A stretch of 40,506 nucleotides of DNA, taken from contig PBMZ01000074.1 of NCBI GenBank assembly GCA_002722955.1, positions 1 through 40,506 on the forward strand. The letters run 5' to 3'. The position numbers and the translations under genes are program-made. The notes under the pieces were generated by a model that made no database searches, was not told where the DNA came from, and saw only the letters and a list, made by a program, of their open reading frames with translations. Shown here piece after piece: positions 16,000 to 25,660 of the stretch (positions are counted from its first letter, which is position 1; the number at the start of each line of letters is the position of its first letter). Source of the DNA: Planctomycetaceae bacterium (GTDB lineage Bacteria > Planctomycetota > Planctomycetia > Planctomycetales > Planctomycetaceae).

Positions 16000-16947
16000 C
16001 TATGCCATCGCTTTGGCGACGGCAGCTTTCGTTTTATTCAAGCCGGTCTTGGCGACTTCTAGTGCGTCTTGTTTCCAGTAATCTCGATTGAACAATTCCA
16101 ATGACAGAGCGCATTGGCAGCCGTTGTCTCGCAATGTGCGGAGAACCTTGTTCAGCGGCGCGACACCATCACCCGGGTAAACTCGGTGCGAATCATTCAT
16201 TTCAGCCCGCGGCGGATTGGCGGGGTAATCGTTGATGTGGAAACACTGAATCGATTGACCGCTGAGTAGCTCGAGGCCTGCGAAGTCCGAACCGCCTTTG
16301 AAGATGTGGTAAACGTCGGGCAAGATGCAGGCGTCGGGATGTCCACTTTCGACGGCCACGAAGACGGTCTCGCCCAGTCGAGAGAGCGACTTGGAAAAGC
16401 CCCACACTTCGACTTGCGGTGTGACGCCCATTTTCTTGCCAAGTTCCAACAGAGCACGATATCGCTCGGCCGCTTTGAACAAATCCAGATCTGTTTGACG
16501 AGTGGCTCCGGTTGGTGGCGCGGCGATCCGCGTTCCACCGATTTGAGCCAGCCGGTCCATGTCGCGTTTGGCGGTCTCTAAACCGGCAGCGCGTTTGGCA
16601 TCGTCGTCGACGATCCATTGAGCGAAGCCGATAGCGCTATCGACCGTCATGCCGTGATCCTTGATCCGCTTGCCCAGATCCTTTAGCGATCCGCCACCGT
16701 CGACATACGCGTCGATCTTGCGCATCCACGGTTCGACGCCGTCGTAACCAGCTTTTCCGGCGATGTCGATTTCTTGGACGATGTCCAATTCTTGACCGCG
16801 AATCGTGCTGGTGTTGAAGCAAAAGGTGAACGGACTTTTTTGATCTTTCGAGGATTCAGCGGCCTCGCCACGTTGAGCCAAGACGCTTCCCGCCAAACAG
16901 GCACTTGCCGAAAGCATCATTTCACGACGCGAGAAATCGATAGACAT
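16000..16947 (-). CDS. Secreted sugar phosphate isomerase/epimerase-like TIM-barrel protein
   Basis: This 315-residue protein starts at ATG 16947, seven bases after GGAG (an ATG eight codons upstream has no Shine-Dalgarno). The N-terminus MSIDFSRREMMLSASACLAG is a twin-arginine-type signal. The body matches the xylose isomerase-like/AP endonuclease 2 TIM-barrel family: NTSTIRGQELDIVQEIDIAG, AGYDGVEPWMRKIDAYV, VEVWGFSKSLS, CILPDVYHIFKGGSDF, CFHINDYP and the C-terminal LSLELFNRDYW. The Glu, Asp, His and Glu residues in those blocks are the likely metal ligands. Members convert or epimerise sugars and sugar acids; planctomycete exported versions are common, with unknown substrates. The sodium symporter follows 12 bases later, suggesting a joint catabolic operon. 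Confidence 0.88.
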   Translation of the reverse strand: MSIDFSRREMMLSASACLAGSVLAQRGEAAESSKDQKSPFTFCFNTSTIRGQELDIVQEIDIAGKAGYDGVEPWMRKIDAYVDGGGSLKDLGKRIKDHGMTVDSAIGFAQWIVDDDAKRAAGLETAKRDMDRLAQIGGTRIAAPPTGATRQTDLDLFKAAERYRALLELGKKMGVTPQVEVWGFSKSLSRLGETVFVAVESGHPDACILPDVYHIFKGGSDFAGLELLSGQSIQCFHINDYPANPPRAEMNDSHRVYPGDGVAPLNKVLRTLRDNGCQCALSLELFNRDYWKQDALEVAKTGLNKTKAAVAKAMA

Positions 16948-16988
16948 TGGTGTTTCTCCAGAACGCATCAATTGTGATGCATCTGAAG

Positions 16989-18497
16989 TTACCCAGTTCC
17001 CGCTCCACGATCAAACGAGTCGAGGTCACGCATGTATAAAGCCAGCGTGGTTTGGACAGTTTCGCGGTTAATTTTCCAGCACGGCTCTGCTTCGGTGTAG
17101 CGGCTGCAGTGATCGACCAACAATCGATGTAAGTACTTGAACAAGTGCCGCGGTACGCGCAAACGCGAGAAGACGCCGATTAGCTCTTGCTGGCTCATGG
17201 CTTCGTCGAAAAGGTCACTCAGCGCGGTTTTCTTGCCCGAGTCTCCCTCGCCCAGACAAGCACCGATGCGATCACTGGCAACGTCATACAGTGCCTCGCC
17301 CGACCATTCGAGGGATCTGATCAAGTTTTGCTTGTCCAATCGAGACCGCTCGTAGAATTCCTTTTCTTCGCGGTCAAGGAAATAGGAAACGTCCGACGGC
17401 AGCAGCAACTTAAAGCCAAGCCCCGGGTGCTGTAGGAACTTGTTATCAAACATTGGCCACAGCAAGTCGCGCATTCGCTCGGCATTGCCGTTGATTAAGT
17501 GAGGCTCGTCAACGCGGTCGACTAACACGACGATGCTGGTGAAACCAAGCGATTCGAGAATTCGCTGGAACTTCTGCAGCGATTCATAGCGGTCGTCGCT
17601 GCGTTCTTTTGTTGGCAGTGGTTGGCCGAGCAACTGTTGTCGTTGAAATCGCGAAAGGATTTTTCGCAACGAATTCGTGGCGTGATCAATAATCCGGATC
17701 TGTTTCGAGATACGCCACGATTTGTAGAACAGGCCCAATTGTCGCCACAGCCACGGAAGCCAAGCGGCCAAGACGATCGCCGCGCACCATGTCACTCCCA
17801 AGTTGACTCCAACCGAGAAAGAATAAAGGTAGACGCCAACAACAATCCCGCTCAAGCCGACGGCAGCCAATCGGTCAATCTCGGACATAAAGGTCGAAAA
17901 CCGAAGTTTCTTCTTCAGTCGCCCCCATCGATAAGACGGCGGCAGATCGAGGGTATGGTCATAGAACGCGGCCAGCAGCAACATGTCTCGCTTTTGCTGA
18001 AGATCCATGCGGCCGAGTTGTTTCGGTGTCACCAGCTCGGCGCTGTCGGGTTCGCCGTCGCTGCGTTTCGGGAATAAAGAACTGATCAGTCGGGTGACGC
18101 CGAGCGAAAGGATGGCGTCCATGTGGTCCCAGAGACGCCAATAGGTAAGGACCTTTTCTGGCCGTTTCTTGCGGCCACTGAATCGCTCGCGGAAACAGTC
18201 CAGGAACGGGTTGAAATCGTCGTACTCAATAATGAAGACGCGGCCGTCTGGATGTTCGCGGTTGTACTGCTCGATGTGCTCGACGATTTGCAGCCGAAGC
18301 GCCGTTTTGCCTGCACCTTTCTCGCCGAAGACAACAGCAGTCGAGGGATGCTCGGGATCACCGTTGATTTTGTTCCAGGCGGGGTGATACGTGCTTGCCA
18401 AACAGAACCGCTGAAAGACGTGGTCCGAGTTAGCGTCTTCCTGAGCAAATGGATTCTCTTGGATTCCGTGGTGAGTTAGGAATTGTTCGACTTTCAT
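16989..18497 (-). CDS. P-loop NTPase with two internal membrane helices (ExeA/KAP-like)
   Basis: This 502-residue protein starts at ATG 18497 (MKVEQFLTHHGIQENPFAQE); an upstream in-frame start adds a basic tail without a Shine-Dalgarno. The opening resembles the GLxENPF start of ExeA/GspA-type AAA ATPases. Walker A is GEKGAGKTAL (residues 58-67) and the probable Walker B is IVVLVDRVDE (322-331), a span of about 260 residues. Within that span lie two adjacent hydrophobic helices (about 210-230 and 232-251). An insertion of paired membrane helices between Walker A and B is the KAP NTPase arrangement. No clear KAP C-terminal motif was recognised, so assignment between KAP and ORC/ExeA-like families stays open. 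Expected location: inner membrane with the ATPase in the cytoplasm. It ends 41 bases upstream of the isomerase start on the same strand. Confidence 0.75.
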   Translation of the reverse strand: MKVEQFLTHHGIQENPFAQEDANSDHVFQRFCLASTYHPAWNKINGDPEHPSTAVVFGEKGAGKTALRLQIVEHIEQYNREHPDGRVFIIEYDDFNPFLDCFRERFSGRKKRPEKVLTYWRLWDHMDAILSLGVTRLISSLFPKRSDGEPDSAELVTPKQLGRMDLQQKRDMLLLAAFYDHTLDLPPSYRWGRLKKKLRFSTFMSEIDRLAAVGLSGIVVGVYLYSFSVGVNLGVTWCAAIVLAAWLPWLWRQLGLFYKSWRISKQIRIIDHATNSLRKILSRFQRQQLLGQPLPTKERSDDRYESLQKFQRILESLGFTSIVVLVDRVDEPHLINGNAERMRDLLWPMFDNKFLQHPGLGFKLLLPSDVSYFLDREEKEFYERSRLDKQNLIRSLEWSGEALYDVASDRIGACLGEGDSGKKTALSDLFDEAMSQQELIGVFSRLRVPRHLFKYLHRLLVDHCSRYTEAEPCWKINRETVQTTLALYMRDLDSFDRGAGTG

Positions 18498-18586
18498 CCG
18501 CGCGAATTTCTTGAATGAAGGTTTGAGAGTGCGATGCTGACATTTGGTTATTCGTCGCAAAGCCTCAAAAATTGGTTGTCAGCCGG

Positions 18587-18629
18587 TGAAGAGAAGCCCG
18601 GCTTTTCCAAAAAGCCGGGCTTCTCTTCA
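18587..18629. repeat. 20-bp stem hairpin of the GAAGCCCGGC family
   Basis: Perfect 20-base arms 18587-18606 and 18610-18629 enclose the loop CCA; the core is AGAAGCCCGGCTTTT and its mirror. It lies between the start of the NTPase gene and the end of the TPR gene (both minus strand), where it could end the TPR transcript, though no T-tract follows on that strand. Related copies occur at 26917, 28993 and 39951. The remainder of 18498-18816 shows no gene. Confidence 0.75.
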
Positions 18630-18816
18630 TTCACATTCGCGAGCGACTTGGATTAGAGATCCTGATATCGGATACGTGGCGAGATTTCAAAGGCTAAGCG
18701 GGCCAAAAGTTGTTGCGCATGAAAAAAGCAACGAAATTCGATTCGCAACGCGTCACCATCGTTGCGAAGTCGATTTTCGTTGCCTGCAATCCGGTCAACG
18801 GATTCGGAGTCGCTGA

Positions 18817-20271
18817 TTAGTTGCGGCTTGTAATTTGTCCCAAGGCCACTTGGCTGCCGCGGTAAGCGGAAAGCTGTTTGGCGTTGGTGTTGATGGCCGC
18901 TTTGAATTGTTGTTGAGCTCCCGCAGCGTCGCCACTACTGGCTTTGCGTTGAGCGATGAAGAAGTGAGCTTCGCATTGTTGCGCGGCCTTCAAGTTGCTG
19001 TCTTTGCTGATGGCAGCTAGCAATTGCTCTTCGCTGATCGCGCCAACTTGGTAGCTCAAGAGGTGATCGATCCAGTCGCGGTCGGCCGATGCTTTCTTGC
19101 TGGCGGACGCGAATCGAGTTTGTGCATCCGAGCCCTTGCCCACCAAGGTCAGGGCTAGGGCACGCCATGGGTCGATGAATCGCATCTCTTTGTCGATTTG
19201 CTTCGCTTGATCGAAGGACGCCAAAGCACTGCGATGATCGCCGGCGAAGAACAGTGCAAAGCCCAAGTCGGCGTGTGCGACAGGATTTCGGCCATCGAAG
19301 CGCACAACTTGCTTGTAATCGGAGACGGCGTCTGACAGTTTGCCTTGAGTCAGTCGCGAGGTGCCTCGCAGGCTGTGGACAAGCGGCTGTTGCGGGTTGA
19401 TTTGCAGCGAAGCGGAGAATTCGTTCTCGGCAGCTTGTGCGTCACCAGATTCCATCAACGTGAAGCCGCGGTTGGTGTGAGCGACGAAGAACTTGGGATC
19501 AAGCTGAAGGGCTTGTGTGAAGTCACCAATGGCCGCATCGTATTTGCCTTGTCCTTGCAAGAACATTCCGCGGTTGTTGAACACGGTGGGGTTCTTGGGG
19601 AATGCCGTGACGGCTCGATCGAAGCTTTGGCCGGCCTTGACCGCGTCGCCGTTGACCGAGTGAGCTTCAGCCAAACCGACATAGGCGGCGATGTGAGACG
19701 GCGACTTTTGAATCGCGGAGTCGTAATCTTTGGCAGCGGATTTGGCATCCCGTAGGAACATGTGGGCCAAGGCTCGCTGGTAGTGAATGTTGGCTGCGTC
19801 GCTGTTTCGTAGGCTCTCGAGACCGAGCAATTGTCCGGCGACCTGAACGACAACCTGAGCGTGATTCGGACGGTCCTCGATTTGAGAGAGTGTGGTCATG
19901 CCATAAAGATAAGGCAAGTAATAGCTTATGTTGTCCGATCCCTTGGCCGCCACTGCTTGGCGAGCATCTTGGATTCCTTGCCGAACCAACTCTGCTTCGC
20001 CGCGAGCTTGTCCCAGCTCAACTTTCGAGCTAGCTCGCAAATACAACGCCACATGATCTTGTGGGTTTTGACGCAGCACAGAAGTCGTTAAGTCGATAGC
20101 TCGCTGATACTTACCTTGACGATAGGCTTGATCAGCATCCGACTTAGTTCGCTCGACACCGCCAGGCTGAGTATTCGCGACAGTCTTGACGGGTTGGTCT
20201 TGGGCGAAGCTTTGGGAAACCAAAGACAACGCAATGGTAAGAACGAGTGGAGTCTGAAAAGTGATTTTCAT
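18817..20271 (-). CDS. Secreted TPR-repeat protein
   Basis: This 484-residue protein starts at ATG 20271 with a Sec signal peptide (MKITFQTPLVLTIALSLVSQ, cleavage probably after SFA at about residue 23). It then consists almost entirely of tetratricopeptide repeats. Clear units include DAIGDFTQALQLDPKFFVAH, NRGFTLMESGDAQAAENEFS and LRGTSRLTQGKLSDAVSDYK, with the usual Ala/Gly/Pro positions, for roughly nine to ten repeats. The exported TPR solenoid probably scaffolds protein complexes in the periplasm. No enzymatic domain is visible. It resembles in style the decayed TPR gene at 10215-11410, but the two are not close copies. Confidence 0.85.
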   Translation of the reverse strand: MKITFQTPLVLTIALSLVSQSFAQDQPVKTVANTQPGGVERTKSDADQAYRQGKYQRAIDLTTSVLRQNPQDHVALYLRASSKVELGQARGEAELVRQGIQDARQAVAAKGSDNISYYLPYLYGMTTLSQIEDRPNHAQVVVQVAGQLLGLESLRNSDAANIHYQRALAHMFLRDAKSAAKDYDSAIQKSPSHIAAYVGLAEAHSVNGDAVKAGQSFDRAVTAFPKNPTVFNNRGMFLQGQGKYDAAIGDFTQALQLDPKFFVAHTNRGFTLMESGDAQAAENEFSASLQINPQQPLVHSLRGTSRLTQGKLSDAVSDYKQVVRFDGRNPVAHADLGFALFFAGDHRSALASFDQAKQIDKEMRFIDPWRALALTLVGKGSDAQTRFASASKKASADRDWIDHLLSYQVGAISEEQLLAAISKDSNLKAAQQCEAHFFIAQRKASSGDAAGAQQQFKAAINTNAKQLSAYRGSQVALGQITSRN

Positions 20272-20517
20272 GGTGACGATTCCGGTTTTGAGAGTAACGG
20301 TTTTGTGTCCGGGACATCTGACCGCTGAAATGATCGGCCGGAAGCCTCAGCCACTTGGATTGAGGACACGCAATCGATCCGTCGTACTCCGACACGGAAT
20401 GACCGCGAGTATCCAATTAATCGGAGTGACCCAACCAATAGGCCAGTGGAATCATACAGACCGCTCCAGCCCCTACAATCGTTGAATCTTAACATTGCAA
20501 GACAGTGGAACGAAAAC

Positions 20518-20583
20518 GTAGCCACGCTCGCCAGAGCGTGGAGAATTGCTAAGTGTTTCGCACCATCTGGCGACGGTGGCTAC
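20518..20583. repeat. Inverted pair of GTAGC-headed palindromes (REPIN-like)
   Basis: The left unit is GTAGC plus a hairpin with stem CCACGCTC/GAGCGTGG and loop GCCA (20518-20541). The right unit is the inverted form, reading on the minus strand GTAGCCACCGTCGCCAGATGG, with the same GCCA loop and one wobble pair. Two REPs in inverted orientation about 20 bases apart is the REPIN arrangement described for RAYT-mobilised elements. It sits in the 850-base gap between the TPR gene and nusA. The stretches 20272-20517 and 20584-20758 show no gene. Confidence 0.7.
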
Positions 20584-20758
20584 ATTTACCGGTCCGACGC
20601 GAGCCGTCTGGTGATCGCGAGGCGACCTCCACTCTGCAACAACGACTGTTGGGCGTCGATGGAAATCCTGATAATTTGCGAACTTGGGCTGATTGATAGC
20701 GATTCTGCGAACTGGTGAATTGGCTTTACATAATTGCCGTAAAGGCCGCTCCGACTGC

Positions 20759-20787
20759 TTGACAGTTTCGGATCAGGTAAGTATTTT
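20759..20787 (+). promoter_or_regulatory. Sigma-70-like promoter of the nusA leader
   Basis: TTGACA (20759-20764), a 17-base spacer, and TATTTT (20782-20787). The -35 box and spacing are canonical and the -10 is a four-of-six match. Transcription would start near 20794, giving a leader of about 330 bases before the nusA ATG. It is the best promoter-like match I saw in the window. Confidence 0.55.
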
Positions 20788-20793
20788 CTTGTC

Positions 20794-21040
20794 AGTTGTG
20801 AATTGATCGAGTCGTTGTGCGCATCGACCGAACACTTTAGGTGCCTTCGGACTCCTAAAGAAGACGTGATTTGTGCGCACGTCCATTACACCTTCAAGGG
20901 GTGTTGTAATGTGAATTCGTGATTTGGCTTCTGCCAACACATCTCGATTCAATCGGACGACTGAGGATCTGTCGTCTCGTTGTCGTTGCCCACTCAGCGC
21001 AACGGCAAATAAAGTGGGACTTTGAGCCCGCTTTTTTATT
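20794..21040 (+). ncRNA. Structured nusA leader / candidate small RNA ending in terminator-like hairpin
   Basis: Between the promoter and nusA lies a series of hairpins and no ORF: TTTAGG..CCTAAA with a TTCG tetraloop (about 20838-20863); CATTACACC..GGTGTTGTAATG (about 20883-20910); GACGAC..GTCGTC (about 20957-20978); CGTTGC..GCAACG (about 20984-21006); and lastly AAAGTGGG..CCCGCTTT followed by six T (about 21013-21037), which looks like an intrinsic terminator. Either a roughly 245-base RNA is released, or the last hairpin attenuates the nusA operon. The position and the terminal hairpin recall the attenuators found before rimP-nusA operons elsewhere, but no rimP gene is present here. Boundaries are approximate and structures were drawn by eye. 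Confidence 0.45.
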
Positions 21041-21123
21041 TGGAGTTGGTTCCTGAGATTGGATGTTGCCTAGCCAACACGCCAAAACCGGGATTTTACA
21101 AAAAATCAGATACAGGGTGAATC

Positions 21124-22716
21124 ATGAACGGTGCCGAAGTCCTACGAGTCGTCGATACCATTCACCGTGATAAGAACATCGATAAAGAAATCGTGTTCAT
21201 GGGGGTCGAACAGGCTATTCTTTCCGCTGCGCGAAAGCACTTCGGTGAAGAATACGAGCTGACTGCGGACGTCGACCGTGATAGTGGGGAACCGACCGTC
21301 AAGTGTGACGGCGAGGACCTCGAACCCGAAGTGCTTGGTGATTTGCTGGGACGCATCGCGGCTCAGACTGCCAAGCAAGTCATGATCCAAAAGATTCGCG
21401 AAGCCGAACGCGATGCCCTTTTCGGGGAATACTCGGAAATGAAAGGGTACATCGTCACCGGCACGATTTCGCGATTCGATGGTGGTTCGGCGATTGTCAG
21501 TTTGGGCAAGGTCGACGGTTTCTTGCCGAGGAGTGAACAAATTCCCGGCGAGTCGCATCGGATGAACGAACGCGTTCGCGCGGTCGTGATCGATGTTCGC
21601 AAAGCCGGAAGCCGAGTGAAGATCATCCTTTCCCGAAATCATCCGGATTTGGTGCTGCGGCTCTTTGAACTTGAGATTCCTGAAGTCGCCGAGCGAGTGA
21701 TCGAAGTTCGCTCATTGGCGAGGGAAGCCGGATACCGATCCAAGGTCGCGGTGTCTTGTTACGACACAAAAATTGATTGTGTCGGAGCATGCGTTGGCGT
21801 CCGTGGTTCTCGGATTAAGAATATTGTGGACGAGTTGGCGGGTGAGCGAATTGATATCGTCCGCTGGAACGACTCGTTGCAGGTGCTGGTGCCTAACTCG
21901 ATGCAACCGGCCGAGGTTGAGGATGTCATCCTTTGCCCGATGCTTGGTCGCGTGATCGTGTTGGTTCGCGAGGATCAATTGTCCTTAGCCATCGGAAAAC
22001 GCGGCCAAAACGTGCGTTTGGCTTCAAAATTGGTGGGTTGGGACATTGAAGTCATGACTCGGGAGGAGTTGGACGAACAACTGGATAAGTCGGTTGAGGC
22101 GTTCAGCGAGGTTCCTGGTGTCAACGAGGAGTTGGCCGAGAACTTAGTCGCTCAGGGATTCTTCAGCTTTTACGACTTGTCCGTGATCGAACCCGATCAA
22201 TTGGCCGAGTTGGGCGGATTGTCTGCCGAAGAGTGTGAAGTCATCGTCGATTATGCCGATGAGGCAAGCGAGCGGCAGGAAGCTGAAGAGGCGGAAGCGA
22301 AAGCACAAGCTAAGGGAACTGGCGTTGAGGCAGCTCCTGCTGATTCCGTCTCTGCACCACCAGGTGATTCCGTCTCGGCACCCCCAGTCGCTGATCCAGT
22401 ATCTGCTTCACCTGCAGCCGACGCTGAAGGCGAATCCGAATCGGATGAGTCGGCGGATGGTGATGCTGAGGAAACGCCAGCAGAACCAACTGCTGATGCA
22501 GATGAAGTGACGGAAACGCCTGTTGAAGAAGCTGCTGCTGAAGCGGAAGAAGCCGCAGAGGATGCTTCTGTAGCAGAAGAAGCGGCAGCACCGGTTGAAG
22601 AGGCACCAGTAGAGGAAGCAGAAACATCAGATTCACCCGAAAGTGAATCTGAGGCAGAAGAGAGTTCGGAAGCTGCTGAGGAAGAAGTGGCCGCCGAAAC
22701 AGAAGAGACAAGTTAA
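21124..22716 (+). CDS. nusA: Transcription termination/antitermination protein NusA
   Basis: This 530-residue NusA binds RNA polymerase and nascent RNA and modulates pausing, termination and antitermination. Domains in order: N-terminal polymerase-binding domain (1-105, with [18 protein letters not shown]); S1 domain (about 106-172, [19 protein letters not shown]); KH1 with [14 protein letters not shown] (near 224-237); KH2 with [20 protein letters not shown] (near 288-308); a helix-hairpin-helix segment with [18 protein letters not shown] (about 325-385). A 145-residue acidic Ala/Glu/Pro tail follows, with repeats of DSVSAPP type. The tail stops at a TAA, but the frame continues in the same composition for 25 more codons. 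It is first in the operon with infB and rbfA. The start is the ATG after CAGGGTGAATC; no strong Shine-Dalgarno is seen. Confidence 0.97.
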   Translation: MNGAEVLRVVDTIHRDKNIDKEIVFMGVEQAILSAARKHFGEEYELTADVDRDSGEPTVKCDGEDLEPEVLGDLLGRIAAQTAKQVMIQKIREAERDALFGEYSEMKGYIVTGTISRFDGGSAIVSLGKVDGFLPRSEQIPGESHRMNERVRAVVIDVRKAGSRVKIILSRNHPDLVLRLFELEIPEVAERVIEVRSLAREAGYRSKVAVSCYDTKIDCVGACVGVRGSRIKNIVDELAGERIDIVRWNDSLQVLVPNSMQPAEVEDVILCPMLGRVIVLVREDQLSLAIGKRGQNVRLASKLVGWDIEVMTREELDEQLDKSVEAFSEVPGVNEELAENLVAQGFFSFYDLSVIEPDQLAELGGLSAEECEVIVDYADEASERQEAEEAEAKAQAKGTGVEAAPADSVSAPPGDSVSAPPVADPVSASPAADAEGESESDESADGDAEETPAEPTADADEVTETPVEEAAAEAEEAAEDASVAEEAAAPVEEAPVEEAETSDSPESESEAEESSEAAEEEVAAETEETS

Positions 22717-22794
22717 GATGTGGCAGAAGAAGCAACCGCCGATGTTGGCGAACCAGCTGCTGCCACGGGTGAAGAAGTGAAAACGGAAGACTGA
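22717..22794 (+). other. In-frame continuation of the NusA acidic tail beyond its stop codon
   Basis: Directly after the nusA TAA the same frame reads DVAEEATADVGEPAAATG, then EEVKTED, and then TGA at 22792. The composition is indistinguishable from the tail upstream. This suggests either a recent nonsense mutation (or base error) in a longer NusA, or stop-codon readthrough. The tail is outside all folded domains, so loss of 25 residues is probably tolerated. Confidence 0.65.
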
Positions 22795-22873
22795 ACCTTT
22801 CACGGTTTGTAGGCGTCGATTACGGAGCGGTCTCCATGGGTTGAACTAGAGTTCATAAAGAAGGGGTTAGCTG

Positions 22874-25651
22874 TTGAAAATCCGTATCTTTGCTCTTGCC
22901 AAAGAGCTCGGAATGGACAGCAAGGTGCTGATCAAGCGCTGCAACGATGCTGGAATTCAAGTCAAGAGTTCCGCATTGGCAAGCATCTCGCCTGAAGAGC
23001 GAGATATTGTTGTCGCGTTTCTCAAGAATGAGGACTCCGGCGACAGCGACGATGAGCAGTCACCGATGACACCTACGCGCGAGCCGACTCGCGACGTCTC
23101 GTCGAAGATGCGCACCATCAAGGATATGGCGCCGCGTCCTCAACACTCTCGTCCCGCTGCTCAGCCAGTTGAGGAGCCGCCGGAAGAAGCCCCTGCTGCC
23201 ACTGTCGTTGCCGAGGCTCCTGAAGTTGTTGCTGATCCTGTCAGTGCTCCACCAACCGAGGCTCCCGCGGTCGATCCTGGCTCTGTGGAAGCTCCACCGC
23301 AACCTTCGTCTGTCGAATCGCCACCTGTCGACACTCCGCCCGCCGAAGTCGCTGCTGAAAACGTGGAAACGCCACCGACTGAAGGCGAGGATGACGACAA
23401 AGTTGTGCCCATCAGTCGCGATGACTACGTGTCGACATCGGGATTCTCGTCGACAATCCGCGAGATGAAACCCCGTGGCACATCCGATCAAGGTCGCGGT
23501 CGTTCCAAAGCAAAGTCGAAGCCCGCGCTGCCTGCATTTGCTGCTCCGCCTAAGCCGGTCAAAGCGAAGCAAACAAAGCCAAAGGCCGAACCTGTCCAAA
23601 AGCCGGACATGCCGCTTTCGCCTGCTGAGCTAAACAGTCCGCTGGCCGAGCACTTAAAGAAGCACAGCGAGAAGAAACACAAGAAGAAAAAGTCGCTGCT
23701 GGACGATTCCGATGGAATGATCGTAGGTCGAGGAAACCTGGGATTGGTCGAGAATCGCAAGGAGCGTCGCGAGAAACGGCAGCGTGCTCGCCGGGAGGCC
23801 GACGACGAAGCTCGTATCGACAAACGAAGTCGCCGCAGCAAGAAGCGGTCGGGGCCCGTCGAGTTAAAGACGGAAGCAGAGATCGAGCTGCCGATCACAG
23901 TTCGGAGCCTTTCCGAGGCGATCGGTCGTCCTGCGAAGTCGATCATCGCGATCCTCTTCCAAAACGGCGACATGGCGAGAGCCAACATCAACGCGAACCT
24001 CGAGGAAGAAGAAGCCATCGAGTTCGCGATGGAGTTGGGCGTCGACTTAACGATCAAGCGCGGTCGAGACGTCGAAGACGAACTGCAAGCGATGCTTGAT
24101 CTGGAGGAACCAGAAGAATTCCTCTCAGAACGCCCGCCGATCGTCACCATCTTGGGACACGTGGATCACGGGAAAACATCGCTCTTAGATAAAATCCGAT
24201 CCGCCGCCGTGGCCGATGGCGAGGCGGGCGGTATCACACAACATATTGCTTCGTACCAAGCGGAATGCAACGGCAAGAAAATCACGTTTGTCGATACTCC
24301 TGGTCACGCCGCCTTCGGTGAGATGCGTGCTCGCGGAGCGAACGTGACGGATATCATCATCTTGGTTGTTGCCGCCGATGACGGTGTGATGCCGCAAACC
24401 GTCGAGTGCATCAGTCACGCGAAGGCATCAGGTGCTCCGATCATCGTGGCGATGAACAAGATCGATTTGCCCGACGTGAACGAGCAAAAAGTGCTCGGCG
24501 ATTTGGCGTCTCACGAAATCATGCCTCAGGAGTGGGGCGGTGATGTGGAAGTCGTGCGGACGTCAGCAGAAACTGGGCAAGGCTTGGACGAGTTGCTTGA
24601 GCACATTTTGCTGATGGCCGAATTGCACGAATTTAAAGCCAACGCTGAAGGTCCCTCACTGGGCGTTTGTTTGGAAGCGTTCCGGGACGAAGGCCGCGGT
24701 GTCTTGAGCTGGTTGATGGTACAGCGTGGATCATTGAAAGTCGGTGATGTCGTCTTGTGCGGGCCGGCCTATGGTAAAGTCCGCGCAATGTACAACGATC
24801 GCGACGAGATGTTGACCGAAGTTGGTCCATCAACTCCGGTGATGGTTTCCGGTTTCGACAGCGTTCCGCAACCTGGCGATCACTTCTTCCCATTCGACGA
24901 ACTCGACGATGCTCGCGCCACAGCCGAGAATCGTCGACAGGTCGGTCGCGCCGCGTTCTTGTCAACTCGAGGCCGCCCGCGAACAATGGAAGACATCCTG
25001 AACGCGGCCAAAGGCGGAGTCTCTCAAGACTTGCCATTGATCCTGAAGGCAGATACGCCCGGTTCGATCGAAGCTCTTAAGAGTGAATTGAACAAATTTG
25101 ATCATCCGGAAGTGTCCGTTACGATCCTTCACGAAGGTGTCGGTGGTGTTAACGAGAGCGATGTTTATCTTGCCAGTGCCTCGCAAGCAATCATCATCGC
25201 GTTCCATGTGATCGCGGAAGATCGAGCGGTGCAGTTGGCTGATCGTGAGGGCATCGACATTCGCCGGTACAACATTATCTACGAAGTGACGGACCAGATT
25301 AAACGAGTTTTGGAAGGCTTGCTCGAGCCTGAGAAAGTTCAAGTTCCGACCGGCCGCGCGTTGGTGCTGCAGACATTCCATATTAGCCGTTTCGGTACGA
25401 TTGCCGGATGTCGTGTGTTGTCGGGAACAATTGAACGATCCAATCGAGTGCACGTTATTCGCGATCAAAAAGTGCTGAACGACTATTCGTTGGCCTCGTT
25501 GAAACGCGAAAAAGATGATGCCAAGGAGGTCCGCGAAGGCATGGAGTGCGGTATTCGCATCGATGGTTTCAACGACGTTAAGGAAGGCGACTTGCTGGAA
25601 GCATTCCGAATCGATACGAAGAAACGGACACTGGAAGACCGGGCGGAGTAA
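22874..25651 (+). CDS. infB: Translation initiation factor IF-2
   Basis: This 925-residue IF-2 is the GTPase that places initiator tRNA on the ribosome. It starts at TTG 22874 ([17 protein letters not shown]), seven bases after AAGGGG; there is no ATG alternative that keeps the conserved N-terminus. Residues 1-50 form an IF2_N domain. A long linker (about 55-335) is Pro/Ala/Glu-rich and then Lys/Arg-rich ([13 protein letters not shown]). A second IF2_N-type domain (337-390, [17 protein letters not shown]) precedes the G domain with [10 protein letters not shown] (428), DTPGHAAF (about 474) and NKID (about 529). Domains II to IV complete the C-terminus ([34 protein letters not shown]). The linker contains [11 protein letters not shown], echoing DSVSAPP repeats in the NusA tail. 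rbfA follows nine bases later. Confidence 0.98.
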   Translation: MKIRIFALAKELGMDSKVLIKRCNDAGIQVKSSALASISPEERDIVVAFLKNEDSGDSDDEQSPMTPTREPTRDVSSKMRTIKDMAPRPQHSRPAAQPVEEPPEEAPAATVVAEAPEVVADPVSAPPTEAPAVDPGSVEAPPQPSSVESPPVDTPPAEVAAENVETPPTEGEDDDKVVPISRDDYVSTSGFSSTIREMKPRGTSDQGRGRSKAKSKPALPAFAAPPKPVKAKQTKPKAEPVQKPDMPLSPAELNSPLAEHLKKHSEKKHKKKKSLLDDSDGMIVGRGNLGLVENRKERREKRQRARREADDEARIDKRSRRSKKRSGPVELKTEAEIELPITVRSLSEAIGRPAKSIIAILFQNGDMARANINANLEEEEAIEFAMELGVDLTIKRGRDVEDELQAMLDLEEPEEFLSERPPIVTILGHVDHGKTSLLDKIRSAAVADGEAGGITQHIASYQAECNGKKITFVDTPGHAAFGEMRARGANVTDIIILVVAADDGVMPQTVECISHAKASGAPIIVAMNKIDLPDVNEQKVLGDLASHEIMPQEWGGDVEVVRTSAETGQGLDELLEHILLMAELHEFKANAEGPSLGVCLEAFRDEGRGVLSWLMVQRGSLKVGDVVLCGPAYGKVRAMYNDRDEMLTEVGPSTPVMVSGFDSVPQPGDHFFPFDELDDARATAENRRQVGRAAFLSTRGRPRTMEDILNAAKGGVSQDLPLILKADTPGSIEALKSELNKFDHPEVSVTILHEGVGGVNESDVYLASASQAIIIAFHVIAEDRAVQLADREGIDIRRYNIIYEVTDQIKRVLEGLLEPEKVQVPTGRALVLQTFHISRFGTIAGCRVLSGTIERSNRVHVIRDQKVLNDYSLASLKREKDDAKEVREGMECGIRIDGFNDVKEGDLLEAFRIDTKKRTLEDRAE

Positions 25652-25660
25652 GAAGCATTC

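Noticed and set aside
20446..20718. Possible small gene in the gap before nusA
   Set aside because: Frame runs through the REPIN-like element, has no Shine-Dalgarno and no recognisable motif; also no rimP could be found in any frame here.
22310..22735. Minus-strand Leu/Pro/Gln-rich frame over the nusA tail
   Set aside because: Typical antisense artefact of a Glu/Ala-rich coding region; no start signals.
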